Origin: Azohydromonas lata NBRC 102462
GTDB lineage: Bacteria; Pseudomonadota; Gammaproteobacteria; Burkholderiales; Burkholderiaceae_C
Assembly (NCBI RefSeq): GCF_001571085.1
Contig: NZ_BCTC01000017.1
Location: forward strand, 1-64,000
Direction: 5' to 3'
DNA: 64,000 nucleotides
Within the stretch, counting starts at the first letter, position 1, and every line of letters begins with the position of its first letter. A program made the translations under genes and the position numbers. Below are positions 29,264-38,397 of this stretch, in pieces. The notes beneath the pieces were generated by a model that saw nothing but the letters and a program-made list of their open reading frames with translations, was not told the origin of the DNA and did not search any database.

Positions 29264-30988
29264 TCAGGCGCTTTGCTGCACCAGCAGCATCGCCGCGTAG
29301 CGGCCCTGTTTCGCAAGCAATTCGGCATGGCTGCCGTGTTCCACGATGCGGCCGTTGTCCATCACGCAGATAACGTCTGCCTTGCGAATGGTGCTCAGCC
29401 GGTGGGCGATGACGATCATGGTCTTCTGCCCTTGCCAATGCTCCAGCGCCTGCTGGATGGCGCGCTCGGACTCGGTGTCCAGCGCCGACGTGGCCTCGTC
29501 CAGTACCCACACCGGCGCATCCTTGTAGAGCGCGCGCGCAATGGCCAGGCGCTGACGCTGGCCGCCTGAGAGCCGGCTGCCGTTGACGCCTATGGGCGTC
29601 TCCAGCCTCTCCGGCAGGCTGCACACGAAGTCCCACAGCGCCGCGGCGCGCAGGCAGCTCTCCACCCGCGCAGCATCGAAAGGCTGGGCGTACACCACGT
29701 TGGCGGCGATGGAGCCGTCGAACAGCACGATGTCCTGCGACACCACCGCGAACTGCTTGCGCAGCGACGCCTTGGTCATCTCCGGCAGCGGCACGCCGTC
29801 CAGCCGTACCTGGCCGGACTGCGGCTCGGAAAAACCCAGCAGCGTGCTCACGACGGTGGTCTTGCCCGCGCCGGAGCTGCCCACCAGCGCCACCGTGGTG
29901 CCCGGCGTCACTGTCAGCGACAGCCTGTCCAGCGCGGGCTGATCGGCACCGGGGTAGCGCACCGTCACGTCGTCGAAAACGATCTCGCCCCGGGCACGCT
30001 CCAGCACCCGCTCTCCCGCATCGGGCTCCGGCGGCGTGTCCATCACCTCGAAGCTGGCGCGCGCAAGGATGATGCCGCCCACGATGGGCTGCGACACGTC
30101 GGTCAGCGGCCGCGTTTTGGACACCACCAGCAGCAGCGCCGCGACGTAGGCGGCGAACTCGCCCACCGTGGCGCCGTTTTTCTGCGCCTGCCACATCGCC
30201 AGCGTCACGATGGCCGCCACGCCGAAGCTGGCCACCAGTTGCGACATGGGCGTCATCATGGCCGCGGCCGCGGCGCTCTTGACCGCAAAGCGTTGCACCT
30301 GCCGGGCCTCGCGCTCGAAGCGACCCTGCTCGAAAGCCGCGGCGTCGAAGGTGCGGATCACGCGCCAAGCGCGCGCTATGTCGTCTACCACCGACACCAG
30401 CCGTATCTGCGCCTCATAACCCACTGAGCCCACGTGCTGCACGCGTCGGTGCACCGAGCGCATACCTATGCGCAGCAGTGGCACAGTGATGAGCGACAGC
30501 AGCGTGAGTTGCCAGTTCAAGTAGAACAGGTAGATCAGCAACGCAATGACCGTGGTGCCGTCACGCAGCACCGTGATGATGGCGCCGCCTAACATGCCGG
30601 CCATGTTCTGCGGGTCGTTGATGACCTTGGTGACCACCACGCCGGGCGTGAGCCGCGAGTAAAGCGGCGCATCCGCGCGCAGCACGGCGTTCGAAAGGTC
30701 TCGGCGCACGTACAGCACCACGCGCGAGATGCTGCGCTGGAGCATGTAGGTGCCTGCAAAGCTCAGCGCGCCGCGCGCCATGAACAGGCCGATCAGCGCC
30801 ACCGGCACCATCCACAGCGGGAAAGCCGGCTTTTCCAGAAAGCCCTTGTCCAGCGCCTGCTGCAGCAGCAACGGAATCAGTGGTTCGGTGGACGAGCCCA
30901 CCAGGAAGGCCGCCAGAGCGCCGCCTATGCCCCAGCGCTCAGGCTTGAAATAGCGGCTCAGCCGCTGCAGGACCTGCCAATTCGTCAT
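29264..30988 (-). CDS. MsbA-like lipid/glycolipid ABC exporter
   Basis: 574 aa: a six-helix transmembrane domain (about 20-310) fused to a nucleotide-binding domain (about 335-570) with Walker A GSSGAGKTT, signature LSGGQRQR, Walker B VWVLDEATSALD and the H-loop IVIAHRLSTIRKAD. It is a half-transporter expected to dimerise. MsbA flips lipid A-core across the inner membrane; in this glycan locus it could do this or export another lipid-linked product. It is convergent with the acyltransferase and downstream of the glycosyltransferase at 31171. Confidence 0.88.
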   Translation of the reverse strand: MTNWQVLQRLSRYFKPERWGIGGALAAFLVGSSTEPLIPLLLQQALDKGFLEKPAFPLWMVPVALIGLFMARGALSFAGTYMLQRSISRVVLYVRRDLSNAVLRADAPLYSRLTPGVVVTKVINDPQNMAGMLGGAIITVLRDGTTVIALLIYLFYLNWQLTLLSLITVPLLRIGMRSVHRRVQHVGSVGYEAQIRLVSVVDDIARAWRVIRTFDAAAFEQGRFEREARQVQRFAVKSAAAAAMMTPMSQLVASFGVAAIVTLAMWQAQKNGATVGEFAAYVAALLLVVSKTRPLTDVSQPIVGGIILARASFEVMDTPPEPDAGERVLERARGEIVFDDVTVRYPGADQPALDRLSLTVTPGTTVALVGSSGAGKTTVVSTLLGFSEPQSGQVRLDGVPLPEMTKASLRKQFAVVSQDIVLFDGSIAANVVYAQPFDAARVESCLRAAALWDFVCSLPERLETPIGVNGSRLSGGQRQRLAIARALYKDAPVWVLDEATSALDTESERAIQQALEHWQGQKTMIVIAHRLSTIRKADVICVMDNGRIVEHGSHAELLAKQGRYAAMLLVQQSA

Positions 30989-31170
30989 CGGAATGCTGTT
31001 CGTGCGGGGAACCGGCCGCGGCCGGCCCCGAAAAGGTGCTTGGTCATCAGGGCGGGGATGCTAGCGGTGTTTTCCTGCATGCTCGCCGGCAACCGGCGCG
31101 GGCCGTGGAGATCGCGGTAAAGAAGCACGCACGGCGCCCAGGCAAGGCGGGCCGGACGCCGCGGCATGTC

Positions 31171-31986
31171 TCAATCACGCCACTGGCGCTCGATCCACGG
31201 CACCGGCAGCACGTAGCGCTGCAGATGGCGCCAGCGGCTCTTGTCCACGCGCTCGCCGCTGAAGGTGGCCTTCAGGTGCTCCCAGCGCGATCGGTGCGCG
31301 GGCACCATCTTGTTCCAGCGCCCGTCCTGCACGTCGTCGGGGTTAGGCCCGCCGGGGAAGGTGACGATGCGCACGCCGCGCGGGATGCGCGCCGTCATGA
31401 AATAGCGCAGCGGGAACTTGGGCAGGCAGTGCAGCCGGAAGTGGCAGGTCCAGGCTTCGGGCCACAGCTTGATGCCGCCCTTGACCGCATGCGTCACCCA
31501 GTGCTGCTCGAAGCCGTGGCGGTCGGCCACGCCTTGCGGGTCGGCACGAAAGCCTTCGAGCACCTGCGGGTTGCCGCCCACGGGGAAGCGGAACACCGAG
31601 GTCTGCCCAAGCCGCGCCATAGGCCGCGCCCAATTGCGCGCCAGGATCACGTCTTGCGGGTCGCCGTAGGTGAAGTAGTCGTCCAGCGAACCGACGATCA
31701 CGGAATCCAGGTCGATGAACAGCGCCGGCTGCCCCGGCTCCAGCCCCGGCACGGTGTGGTCCCACAGGATCTGCTTGCGCCACTTGCCCATGGTGCGTTC
31801 CGGGTGCGGGCAGCCGATATCGGGCAACGCATGGCACTCCACCTCCGGCCGGATGCCCGTGGCGTCGTCGGTCAGGCAAACCATGCGAAACGGCGGCGTC
31901 AGGTGCCGCGCCACCATGGCGTACATGTGGTTCACATACTCGGGTCCGTACAGCGTGCCCCACTTGACACAGACGATTTGCTTCAA
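31171..31986 (-). CDS. glycosyltransferase-like protein (copy 2)
   Basis: 271 aa, a paralogue of the protein at 20721-21455, with the same opening (VCVKWGTLYGPEYVNHMYAM), a DxD-type LFIDLDSVIVGS and a conserved C-terminal half (WTCHFRLHCLPKFPLRYFM). The start is TTG at 31986; GAGAGG lies eight bases before it and the alignment with copy 1 begins here. The C-terminus is about 30 residues longer than copy 1 and basic. It closes the glycan locus on the minus strand. Donor and acceptor are unknown. Confidence 0.7.
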   Translation of the reverse strand: MKQIVCVKWGTLYGPEYVNHMYAMVARHLTPPFRMVCLTDDATGIRPEVECHALPDIGCPHPERTMGKWRKQILWDHTVPGLEPGQPALFIDLDSVIVGSLDDYFTYGDPQDVILARNWARPMARLGQTSVFRFPVGGNPQVLEGFRADPQGVADRHGFEQHWVTHAVKGGIKLWPEAWTCHFRLHCLPKFPLRYFMTARIPRGVRIVTFPGGPNPDDVQDGRWNKMVPAHRSRWEHLKATFSGERVDKSRWRHLQRYVLPVPWIERQWRD

Positions 31987-32131
31987 AACGACAACCTCTC
32001 AGCGCTGCGGCGCCCGCGAAAACAGGGGGCACCCCCTTGACGGGCGGGCAGCGTATCACAGGGTTTGCCACGACTCGCCGGCCAGGGATTGCAGCACCGT
32101 GACGCGCGTTGCGCACCGCACAATGCGCCGC

Positions 32132-32422
32132 ATGAAACGTTTTGTCACGTCGGCCTCGATGGCCTTGCTGTGGAGCTGCGGCATCCAGGCTGCTGCGGCG
32201 CTGGACGCCAACACCGCTACCCAGGCGCAACTGGAGCAGCTGCGCGGCATCGGCGTGGCGATGTCGGAAAAGCTGCTGGCCGAGCGCGCACGGCAGCCCT
32301 TCACGGATTGGGCCGACCTGCTCGCGCGCGTGCCCGGCGTGGGCCCGCGCGGCGCGGCGCGCCTCTCAGGCCAGGGCCTGCGCGTGGACGGCCAGGCCTA
32401 CGAACCGCCGCCGCCGCGCTGA
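32132..32422 (+). CDS. small secreted helix-hairpin-helix protein (ComEA-like)
   Basis: 96 aa with a signal peptide (MKRFVTSASMALLWSCGIQAAAA) followed by a ComEA-type helix-hairpin-helix pair: LDANTATQAQLEQLRGIGVA and LARVPGVGPRGAARL. ComEA binds incoming DNA in the periplasm during transformation; short stand-alone versions are common in betaproteobacteria. An in-frame ATG nine bases upstream (32123) is also possible. It is not next to other competence genes. Confidence 0.8.
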   Translation: MKRFVTSASMALLWSCGIQAAAALDANTATQAQLEQLRGIGVAMSEKLLAERARQPFTDWADLLARVPGVGPRGAARLSGQGLRVDGQAYEPPPPR

Positions 32423-32463
32423 AACGCGGGCCGTGACAGGGCCCGCGCCCCGAAGGCCAGATC

Positions 32464-32961
32464 TCAGTCCTTGTGCTTGCCGTGGCCATGCCCGTGGCCA
32501 TGGCCATGGCCATTCCCATGGTCGGGATGGTCGTCCCAGTCGCGGCCGCCGCCCCCGCGCTCGTCGCGCCAGTCGCCGCGGCCACCGCGATCATCGCGGT
32601 CATGGCGCTCGTAGCGCTCGCCGCGGTGCGGCAGCACGTGGTCCCGGTACCAGCGGTCCTGGACGAAATACACCGGCACGCCGCAGGCGTTGTAGCGGCC
32701 GCAATAGTTGCGCCATTTCTTCTGATGGCCCGGTGGCACCCACAGGTACACCGGCTGCGGCTGCGCCACCACGTAAGCCGGCTGCTGGACGATGACGGGC
32801 TGCGCCACCATCACGGCCGGCTGTGGAAAGCGGCCGATGTCCAAGCGGCCATACACGCCTGGCTCGCTGATCTGCACCGACACGCCCACATCCGTGGCGT
32901 GGGCGCTGCCCAGCGCCAACAGCGACACCGCGGCCAGTGCGGCAGTGACCAAGACCTTCAT
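32464..32961 (-). CDS. secreted protein with His/Gly-rich tail
   Basis: 165 aa. A signal peptide (MKVLVTAALAAVSLLALGSAHA) is followed by a region rich in Val/Pro/Gln/Tyr (VAQPVIVQQPAYVVAQPQPV). An aromatic motif with Cys follows (WRNYCGRYNACGVPVYFVQDRWY). The tail is Arg/Asp/Gly-rich and ends in seven near-alternating Gly-His units (HGNGHGHGHGHGHGK). The tail could bind metal ions such as Ni or Cu. I recognise the plan from conserved hypothetical proteins of this group, but no function is known. Confidence 0.7.
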   Translation of the reverse strand: MKVLVTAALAAVSLLALGSAHATDVGVSVQISEPGVYGRLDIGRFPQPAVMVAQPVIVQQPAYVVAQPQPVYLWVPPGHQKKWRNYCGRYNACGVPVYFVQDRWYRDHVLPHRGERYERHDRDDRGGRGDWRDERGGGGRDWDDHPDHGNGHGHGHGHGHGKHKD

Positions 32962-33043
32962 TCAAATCCCTTGCGTTGTCGTTCAGGTGGCTCAACGTGC
33001 CACGCCCGCCACCCGGCGGACAACGGCGATGCACCAGATTGAA

Positions 33044-36000
33044 TCAGCTTGTTGCTTCGGCGCCATACACGAGGCGGCTCTTGCCATGCGTGCCGCGCGA
33101 CCAGCATGCCAGCGCTTCGTCGGTGGGATAGAAGCGCGCCGCGTCGCCCAGGTCCAGCTCGGCCTGCGCACCCTCGCGCTGCAGCAGCAGCCGCACGGTC
33201 AAGCCCTGGAACTGCTCGCCGGCCTCGTCCTCGAAGCGCCGCGCCGGGAAGTCGCGCAACACCTCCTCCACCGGCGGCGCCGTGCCGTTGACCGGCACGC
33301 GCAAGAAGCGCGCGAAGCGGCAGCGCGCCGCCGCCAAATCCCACACCTGCTGCACGTTGAGCCGCAGCCCGCCGCTGAAGCGGTCGGGCTGGCACTTGGC
33401 CTGGACAATGACCAGCTCGTCGTCGCGCAGCAGCTCCTTGTTGGCGTCCAGCAGCCGCTCGTCGGCCACGGCCTCGATGAAGCCGCTGCGGTCGTCGAGC
33501 TTGAAGATGCCCACGCGCCCGCGCGCGCCGTTGACGATGCGCAGCTCGGTGACGATTCCGGCCAGCAGTTGCGGCTCGCGGCTGTCCTGCAGGTCGGCCA
33601 CGCGCAGCCGCGCAAAGCGCCGCACTTCCTCCTCGCACTGGTCGAAGAGGTGGCCGCTCAGGAAGAAGCCGATGGCCGTCTTCTCCTGCAGCAGCCGCTC
33701 CTTGATGCTCCAGGGCTCCACCGCCACCAGCGGCGGCTCCTGCGCGCTGGAGCCGTGGCTGTCGTCGCCGAAATCGAAGAGGCCACCCTGGTCCACATGC
33801 GCCGCCTGCGTGTTGGCCCACTCGAAGGCCAGGCCCACGCTGGCCAGCAGGCTGGCGCGCTGCTCGCTCGGGTAGAGCGAATCGAAGGCCCCGGCCTTGA
33901 CCAGCGCCTCCATCACGCGCTTGTTGACGCGGCTGCGGTCCACGCGGGCGCAGAAGTCGAAGAAGCTCTTGAACGCCCCGCCCTCCTTGCGCGCGGCCAC
34001 GATGGCCTCGATCGCGCCCTGCCCCGTGCCCTTGATGGCACCCAGGCCGTAGCGGATGCGCTTGCTCTCCACCGGCTCGAAGCGGTAGACGCTGGCGTTC
34101 ACGTCCGGCGGGTCGAACTGGATGCCGAAGTTGTTGCGCGCATCGGCCAGCAGCACCTTGAGCTTGTCGGTGTCGTCCAGCTCGATGGTCATGTTGGCCG
34201 CGAAGAACTCGGCCGTGTAATGCACCTTGAGCCAGCCCGTGTGGTAGGCCAGCAGGGAGTAGGCGGCGGCGTGCGACTTGTTGAAGCCGTAGCCCGCGAA
34301 CTTCTCCATCAGGTCGAAGACCTCGTCCGCCTTGGCCTGGTCGATGTTCTTCTCGGCCGCGCCCTTGCGGAAGATTTCCCGGTGCTTGGCCATCTCCTCG
34401 GGCTTCTTCTTGCCCATGGCCCGGCGCAGCATGTCGGCGCCGCCGAGCGAGTAGCCGCCCAGCACCTGCGCCACCTGCATCACCTGCTCCTGGTAGACCA
34501 TGATCCCGTAGGTCTCGGACAGGACGGGCTCGGTCAGCGGATGCGGGTAAATCACCTCCTCGCGGCCGTGCTTGCGCGCCACGAAGGTCGGGATCAGGTC
34601 CATCGGACCCGGCCGGTACAGCGCGTTCAGCGCAATCAAATCTTCCAGCCGGCTCGGCTTGGCGTCGCGCAACATGCCCTGCATGCCGCGGCTTTCAAAC
34701 TGGAACACCGCCTCGGTCAGGCCCTTGGAGAAGAGGTCGTAGACGCGCCGGTCGTCCAGCGGAATCGTCTCGAAGGCGAAGTCCTTCTGGTCCGCGTGGC
34801 GCGAGACGATGAAGTGCCGCGCCAGCTCCAGGATGGTCAGCGTCGCCAGGCCCAGGAAGTCGAACTTCACGAGGCCGATCGCCTCCACGTCGTCCTTGTC
34901 GTACTGGCTGACCGCCGAGTCGCTGCCGGGCTGCTGGTACAGCGGGCAGAAGTCGGTGATCTTGCCCGGCGCGATCAGCACGCCCCCGGCGTGCATGCCG
35001 ATGTTGCGCACCATGCCTTCCACGCGCATGGCCAGCTTCAAAAGCTCCGCGACCTCCTCTTCCGCGGCCTCGCGCTGCTCCAGTTCCGGCGCCTCCTGGC
35101 GCGCGTAGATGACGTTACTCTCCGGCTTGTCCGGCACCTTGGCCAGCGTCACGCTCTTGCCCGGCGGCGCGGGGATGAGCTTGGCGATGCTGTCCACGTG
35201 GCCATAGCCCATGCCCAGCACGCGGCCCACGTCGCGCAGCGCGGCCTTGGCGGCCATGGTGCCGAAGGTGGCGATCTGGCTCACCGCCTCGCGGCCGTAC
35301 TTGTTCTTGACGTACTCGATGACCCGGTCGCGGTTGCCCTGGCAGAAGTCGATGTCGAAGTCGGGCATGGACACCCGCTCCGGGTTCAGGAAGCGCTCGA
35401 ACAGCAGGTTGTATTGCAGCGGGTCGAGGTCCGTGATCAGCAGCGCGTAAGCCACCAGCGAGCCCGCGCCGGAGCCCCGGCCCGGCCCAACCGGGCAGCC
35501 GTTCTCCTTGGCCCACTTGATGAAGTCCGACACGATCAGGAAGTAGCCCGGGAAGCCCATCTTCAAGATGGTCCCGATCTCGAATTCCAGCCGGTCCACG
35601 TAGCGCGGCCGCTCGGCGTCGCGCTTGGCCTCGTCGGGGAACAGCATTTTCAAACGCAGCTCCAGCCCCTCGAAGGACGCCTGGCGGAAGTAGTCCGCAA
35701 TCGGCATGGGGCTGCCGTCGGCCAGCGGCGGCGTGGGAAAGTCAGGCAACTGCGGCTTGCCCAGCACCAGGCTCAGGCTGCAGCGCTTGGCGATCTCCAC
35801 CGTGTTGGCGATGGCGCTGGGCACGTCGGCGAAGAGCTTTTCCATCTCCGCCTGGGTCTTGAAGTGCTGGTCGCGCGTGAAGCGCTTCACCCGCCGCGGG
35901 TTGCCCAGCGTCTCGCCCTCGGCGATGCACACGCGCGCCTCGTGGGCCTCGAAGTCGTCCGGCTCCAGGAACTGGATGGGGTGCGTTGCCACCACCGGCA

Positions 36001-36571
36001 ACCGCAACTGCCCGGCCAGCGCCACGGCGGCGCGCACATGCGCCTCGTTGCCCGGCAGGCCGGCGCGCTGCAGCTCCAGATAGAAGCGGTCCGGGAAAAT
36101 CTCCGCCAGCCGCAGCGCGGCGGCCTTGGCTCGGCGCGTGTCGCCGGCATTCAGGGCCAGGCCCACGTTGCCGCAATCGGCGCCGGACAGGGCGATCAGC
36201 CCGCCGCCCAACTCCTGCAGCCACTCCCACTTCACCCAGGCCTGGGCGCGCTGGGTGTTGCGCGTCCAGGCGCGGGCCAGCAGCTCGCTGAGGTTGTGGT
36301 AGCCATCGACGTTCTGCACCAGCAGCGCCAGGCGGCTGGGCTGCGCCTGACCTTCCTCGGGCTCCATCCACACGTCCACGCCCACCACGGGCTTGAGGCC
36401 CTTCTTGCGGCAGGCGCTGTAGAACTTGAGGGCGCCAAAGAGGTTGTTGAAGTCCGTGATGCCCAGCGCCACCTGGCCGTCGGCACGGGCCGCGGCCACG
36501 GCGTCGTCGATGCGGAGCGTGCCGTCGACGACGGAATATTCGGTATGAGTGCGCAGGTGAACGAAAGGCAT
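33044..36571 (-). CDS. dnaE: DNA polymerase III subunit alpha
   Basis: 1175 aa, normal for DnaE1. A PHP domain is at the N-terminus (HLRTHTEYSVVDG; partly degenerate metal ligands, as in other DnaE1). The palm has GPGRGSGAGSLVAYALLITD and the catalytic aspartates in MPDFDIDFCQGNRDRVIEYV. Helix-hairpin-helix and OB-fold regions follow (e.g. DDRSGFIEAVADE). It is the replicative polymerase. It stands alone on the minus strand, divergent from trhO with 40 bp between start codons. Confidence 0.98.
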   Translation of the reverse strand: MPFVHLRTHTEYSVVDGTLRIDDAVAAARADGQVALGITDFNNLFGALKFYSACRKKGLKPVVGVDVWMEPEEGQAQPSRLALLVQNVDGYHNLSELLARAWTRNTQRAQAWVKWEWLQELGGGLIALSGADCGNVGLALNAGDTRRAKAAALRLAEIFPDRFYLELQRAGLPGNEAHVRAAVALAGQLRLPVVATHPIQFLEPDDFEAHEARVCIAEGETLGNPRRVKRFTRDQHFKTQAEMEKLFADVPSAIANTVEIAKRCSLSLVLGKPQLPDFPTPPLADGSPMPIADYFRQASFEGLELRLKMLFPDEAKRDAERPRYVDRLEFEIGTILKMGFPGYFLIVSDFIKWAKENGCPVGPGRGSGAGSLVAYALLITDLDPLQYNLLFERFLNPERVSMPDFDIDFCQGNRDRVIEYVKNKYGREAVSQIATFGTMAAKAALRDVGRVLGMGYGHVDSIAKLIPAPPGKSVTLAKVPDKPESNVIYARQEAPELEQREAAEEEVAELLKLAMRVEGMVRNIGMHAGGVLIAPGKITDFCPLYQQPGSDSAVSQYDKDDVEAIGLVKFDFLGLATLTILELARHFIVSRHADQKDFAFETIPLDDRRVYDLFSKGLTEAVFQFESRGMQGMLRDAKPSRLEDLIALNALYRPGPMDLIPTFVARKHGREEVIYPHPLTEPVLSETYGIMVYQEQVMQVAQVLGGYSLGGADMLRRAMGKKKPEEMAKHREIFRKGAAEKNIDQAKADEVFDLMEKFAGYGFNKSHAAAYSLLAYHTGWLKVHYTAEFFAANMTIELDDTDKLKVLLADARNNFGIQFDPPDVNASVYRFEPVESKRIRYGLGAIKGTGQGAIEAIVAARKEGGAFKSFFDFCARVDRSRVNKRVMEALVKAGAFDSLYPSEQRASLLASVGLAFEWANTQAAHVDQGGLFDFGDDSHGSSAQEPPLVAVEPWSIKERLLQEKTAIGFFLSGHLFDQCEEEVRRFARLRVADLQDSREPQLLAGIVTELRIVNGARGRVGIFKLDDRSGFIEAVADERLLDANKELLRDDELVIVQAKCQPDRFSGGLRLNVQQVWDLAAARCRFARFLRVPVNGTAPPVEEVLRDFPARRFEDEAGEQFQGLTVRLLLQREGAQAELDLGDAARFYPTDEALACWSRGTHGKSRLVYGAEATS

Positions 36572-36611
36572 CCCGGGATTTTACGGACGCCCCCCTGACA
36601 GAATCCCGCCC

Positions 36612-37358
36612 GTGAAAGCCGTACTGAACATCTCCGCCTACAAGTTCCACCTCCTGGCCGACGCCGCCGAGCTGCGCGCCACCCTCTACGAGCGCGCCCT
36701 CGCCCTGGGCCTCAAGGGCACCGTGCTGCTGGCCGAGGAAGGCATCAATTTGTTCCTGGCCGGCTCGCCGGAAGGCGTGCGCGGCTGGGTGCATCAGTTG
36801 CAACAGGACGAGCGCTTCGCCGACCTGGCGCCCAAGGAAAGCTTCAGCGACACCGTGCCCTTCAAGCGGCTGCTGGTGAAAGTGAAGCGCGAAATCATCC
36901 GCATGAACCGCCCGGCCGTCCGCCCCGCCGCGGGCCGCGCGCCCGCGCTGCCCGCCCCCACGCTGGCGCGCTGGCTGGAGCAGGGCCACGACGACACGGG
37001 CCGCCCCGTCGTCATGCTGGACACGCGCAACGGCTTCGAGGTGGACGCCGGGGCGTTCGAAGACGCCATCGACTGGCGCCTGACGAAGTTCAGCGAGTTT
37101 CCCGACGCGCTGCAGGCGAACCTGGCCGCGCTGCAAGGCAAGACCGTGGTGAGCTACTGCACCGGCGGCATCCGCTGCGAGAAGGCCGCGCTGCTGATGC
37201 AGGAGGCGGGCCTGGCCAACGTCTGGCAGCTCGAAGGCGGCATCCTCAAGTATTTCGAGGAGACGCACGCCCCGCGCTGGCGCGGCGCCTGTTTCGTCTT
37301 CGACGAGCGCGTGGGCCTGGCTGCCGACCTGCAGCCGGCCGAGCCGGCGACGGCCTGA
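36612..37358 (+). CDS. trhO: tRNA uridine(34) hydroxylase (rhodanese-type)
   Basis: 248 aa with an N-terminal ferredoxin-like domain (LNISAYKFHLLADAAEL, VLLAEEGINLFLAGS) and a C-terminal rhodanese domain with the active Cys in VVSYCTGGIRCEKAALLM. TrhO (YceA) hydroxylates U34 of tRNA using prephenate-derived chemistry in oxygen-dependent cells. The GTG at 36612 is the only start that keeps the conserved N-terminus. A Pro/Ala insert near 105-118 joins the domains. Confidence 0.93.
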   Translation: MKAVLNISAYKFHLLADAAELRATLYERALALGLKGTVLLAEEGINLFLAGSPEGVRGWVHQLQQDERFADLAPKESFSDTVPFKRLLVKVKREIIRMNRPAVRPAAGRAPALPAPTLARWLEQGHDDTGRPVVMLDTRNGFEVDAGAFEDAIDWRLTKFSEFPDALQANLAALQGKTVVSYCTGGIRCEKAALLMQEAGLANVWQLEGGILKYFEETHAPRWRGACFVFDERVGLAADLQPAEPATA

Positions 37359-37383
37359 CGCACCAGCGATTTCCGCTGCCCGC

Positions 37384-38331
37384 ATGGACCTGCGCGCCTC
37401 CCTGCTGCGCCTGCTGGGCCTGGCGCTGATGGCGCTGGCCGCCGCCGCGGCCTGGTGGCACACGCCGCCGCAACCGGCGCAGTCGCTGGTGGAACGCTGG
37501 GGCATGCCGCCCTCGCAGTTCGAAGAGGTCGCGGGCCGCATCGTCCACCTGCGCGACGAGGGCCCGCGCGAGGACAGGGAGCCTCTGGTGCTGCTGCACG
37601 GCTTGGGCGGCAGCCTGCACGACTGGGAGCCCTGGACCGCAGCGCTGCGCGGCACGCACCGCGTCATCCGGCTGGATCTGCCCGGCAGCGGCCTGTCCTC
37701 CACCGCCGCTGGAGGCGACTACCGCGTGGCCACCGACGCCCGCGCCGTGCTGGCGCTGCTGGACCACCTGCACGTGCAGCGCTTTCGCCTCATCGCCCAA
37801 GGCCGCGGCGCCGCCGTGGCGGCGCACGTGGCGCTGCTGGCGCCGCAGCGCGCGACGCGGCTGCTGCTGTTGGCCGGCGCGCCCGTCCCGATGGAGCACA
37901 TCCCCCCGGCCCCGCGCCTGGCCGCCGCGCTGCCGTGGCCGGCGGTGCTGGTCAACGGCCTGATGCCGCGCCCGCTGCTGGCCGAAGTGCTGCGCAGCCT
38001 CTACGCCCATCCCTCCCAGCTTTCAGACGCCCAAATCGACCGCCGCCGCGACCTGCTGCTCAGCGAGGGCAACCGCTGGGCACTGCTGCAGCAATGGCGC
38101 CAGAGGCCCACGGGCGAGGACGCGTCAGCTCCGTTCCGGCAATTGCGCCTGCCCGTGCTGCTGCTGTGGGGCGCGCAAGATCAACTCACGCCGCCCGCGC
38201 TGGGCGAGGCGCTGCAGGCAGCCATCCCGGGCAGCCGGCTGCAATTGCTGGATGGCGTGGGGCATGTGCCGCAGGAGGAGGCGCCGGGGCAGAGCTTGGC
38301 GGCGGCACAGCCGTTCATTGAGAAGCAGTAG
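37384..38331 (+). CDS. alpha/beta-hydrolase-fold protein lacking the nucleophile Ser
   Basis: 315 aa with one N-terminal membrane/signal segment (LLRLLGLALMALAAAAAWW). The fold is clear: LVLLHGLGGSLHDWEPW (oxyanion HG), LDLPGSGLSS, the late acid in LLWGAQDQLTPPAL and the catalytic His in DGVGHVPQEEAP. At the nucleophile elbow, however, the sequence is LIAQGRGAAVAAH where G-x-S-x-G is expected; the Ser position is Gly. The protein is therefore probably not a standard hydrolase, though it may bind a ligand. It lies 25 bp after trhO. Confidence 0.8.
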   Translation: MDLRASLLRLLGLALMALAAAAAWWHTPPQPAQSLVERWGMPPSQFEEVAGRIVHLRDEGPREDREPLVLLHGLGGSLHDWEPWTAALRGTHRVIRLDLPGSGLSSTAAGGDYRVATDARAVLALLDHLHVQRFRLIAQGRGAAVAAHVALLAPQRATRLLLLAGAPVPMEHIPPAPRLAAALPWPAVLVNGLMPRPLLAEVLRSLYAHPSQLSDAQIDRRRDLLLSEGNRWALLQQWRQRPTGEDASAPFRQLRLPVLLLWGAQDQLTPPALGEALQAAIPGSRLQLLDGVGHVPQEEAPGQSLAAAQPFIEKQ

Positions 38332-38356
38332 GCCGAGCCTCTTCCAAGCTGCAAGG

Positions 38357-38384
38357 CGCATCGTTCAGAAATCTGAACGACGCG
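38357..38384. terminator. hairpin between convergent genes
   Basis: TCGTTCAGA (38361-38369) and TCTGAACGA (38372-38380) form a nine-bp stem around AA, extended by GCGC pairs beyond one mismatch. There is no T run on either strand, so it is at best a weak or factor-dependent terminator for the hydrolase and DUF599 genes. Confidence 0.35.
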
Positions 38385-38397
38385 CCCCATGAACCCC

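Noticed and set aside
32792-36598. 1268-codon plus-strand frame opposite dnaE
   Set aside because: An antisense shadow of dnaE; the product is His/Leu/Gln-rich noise.
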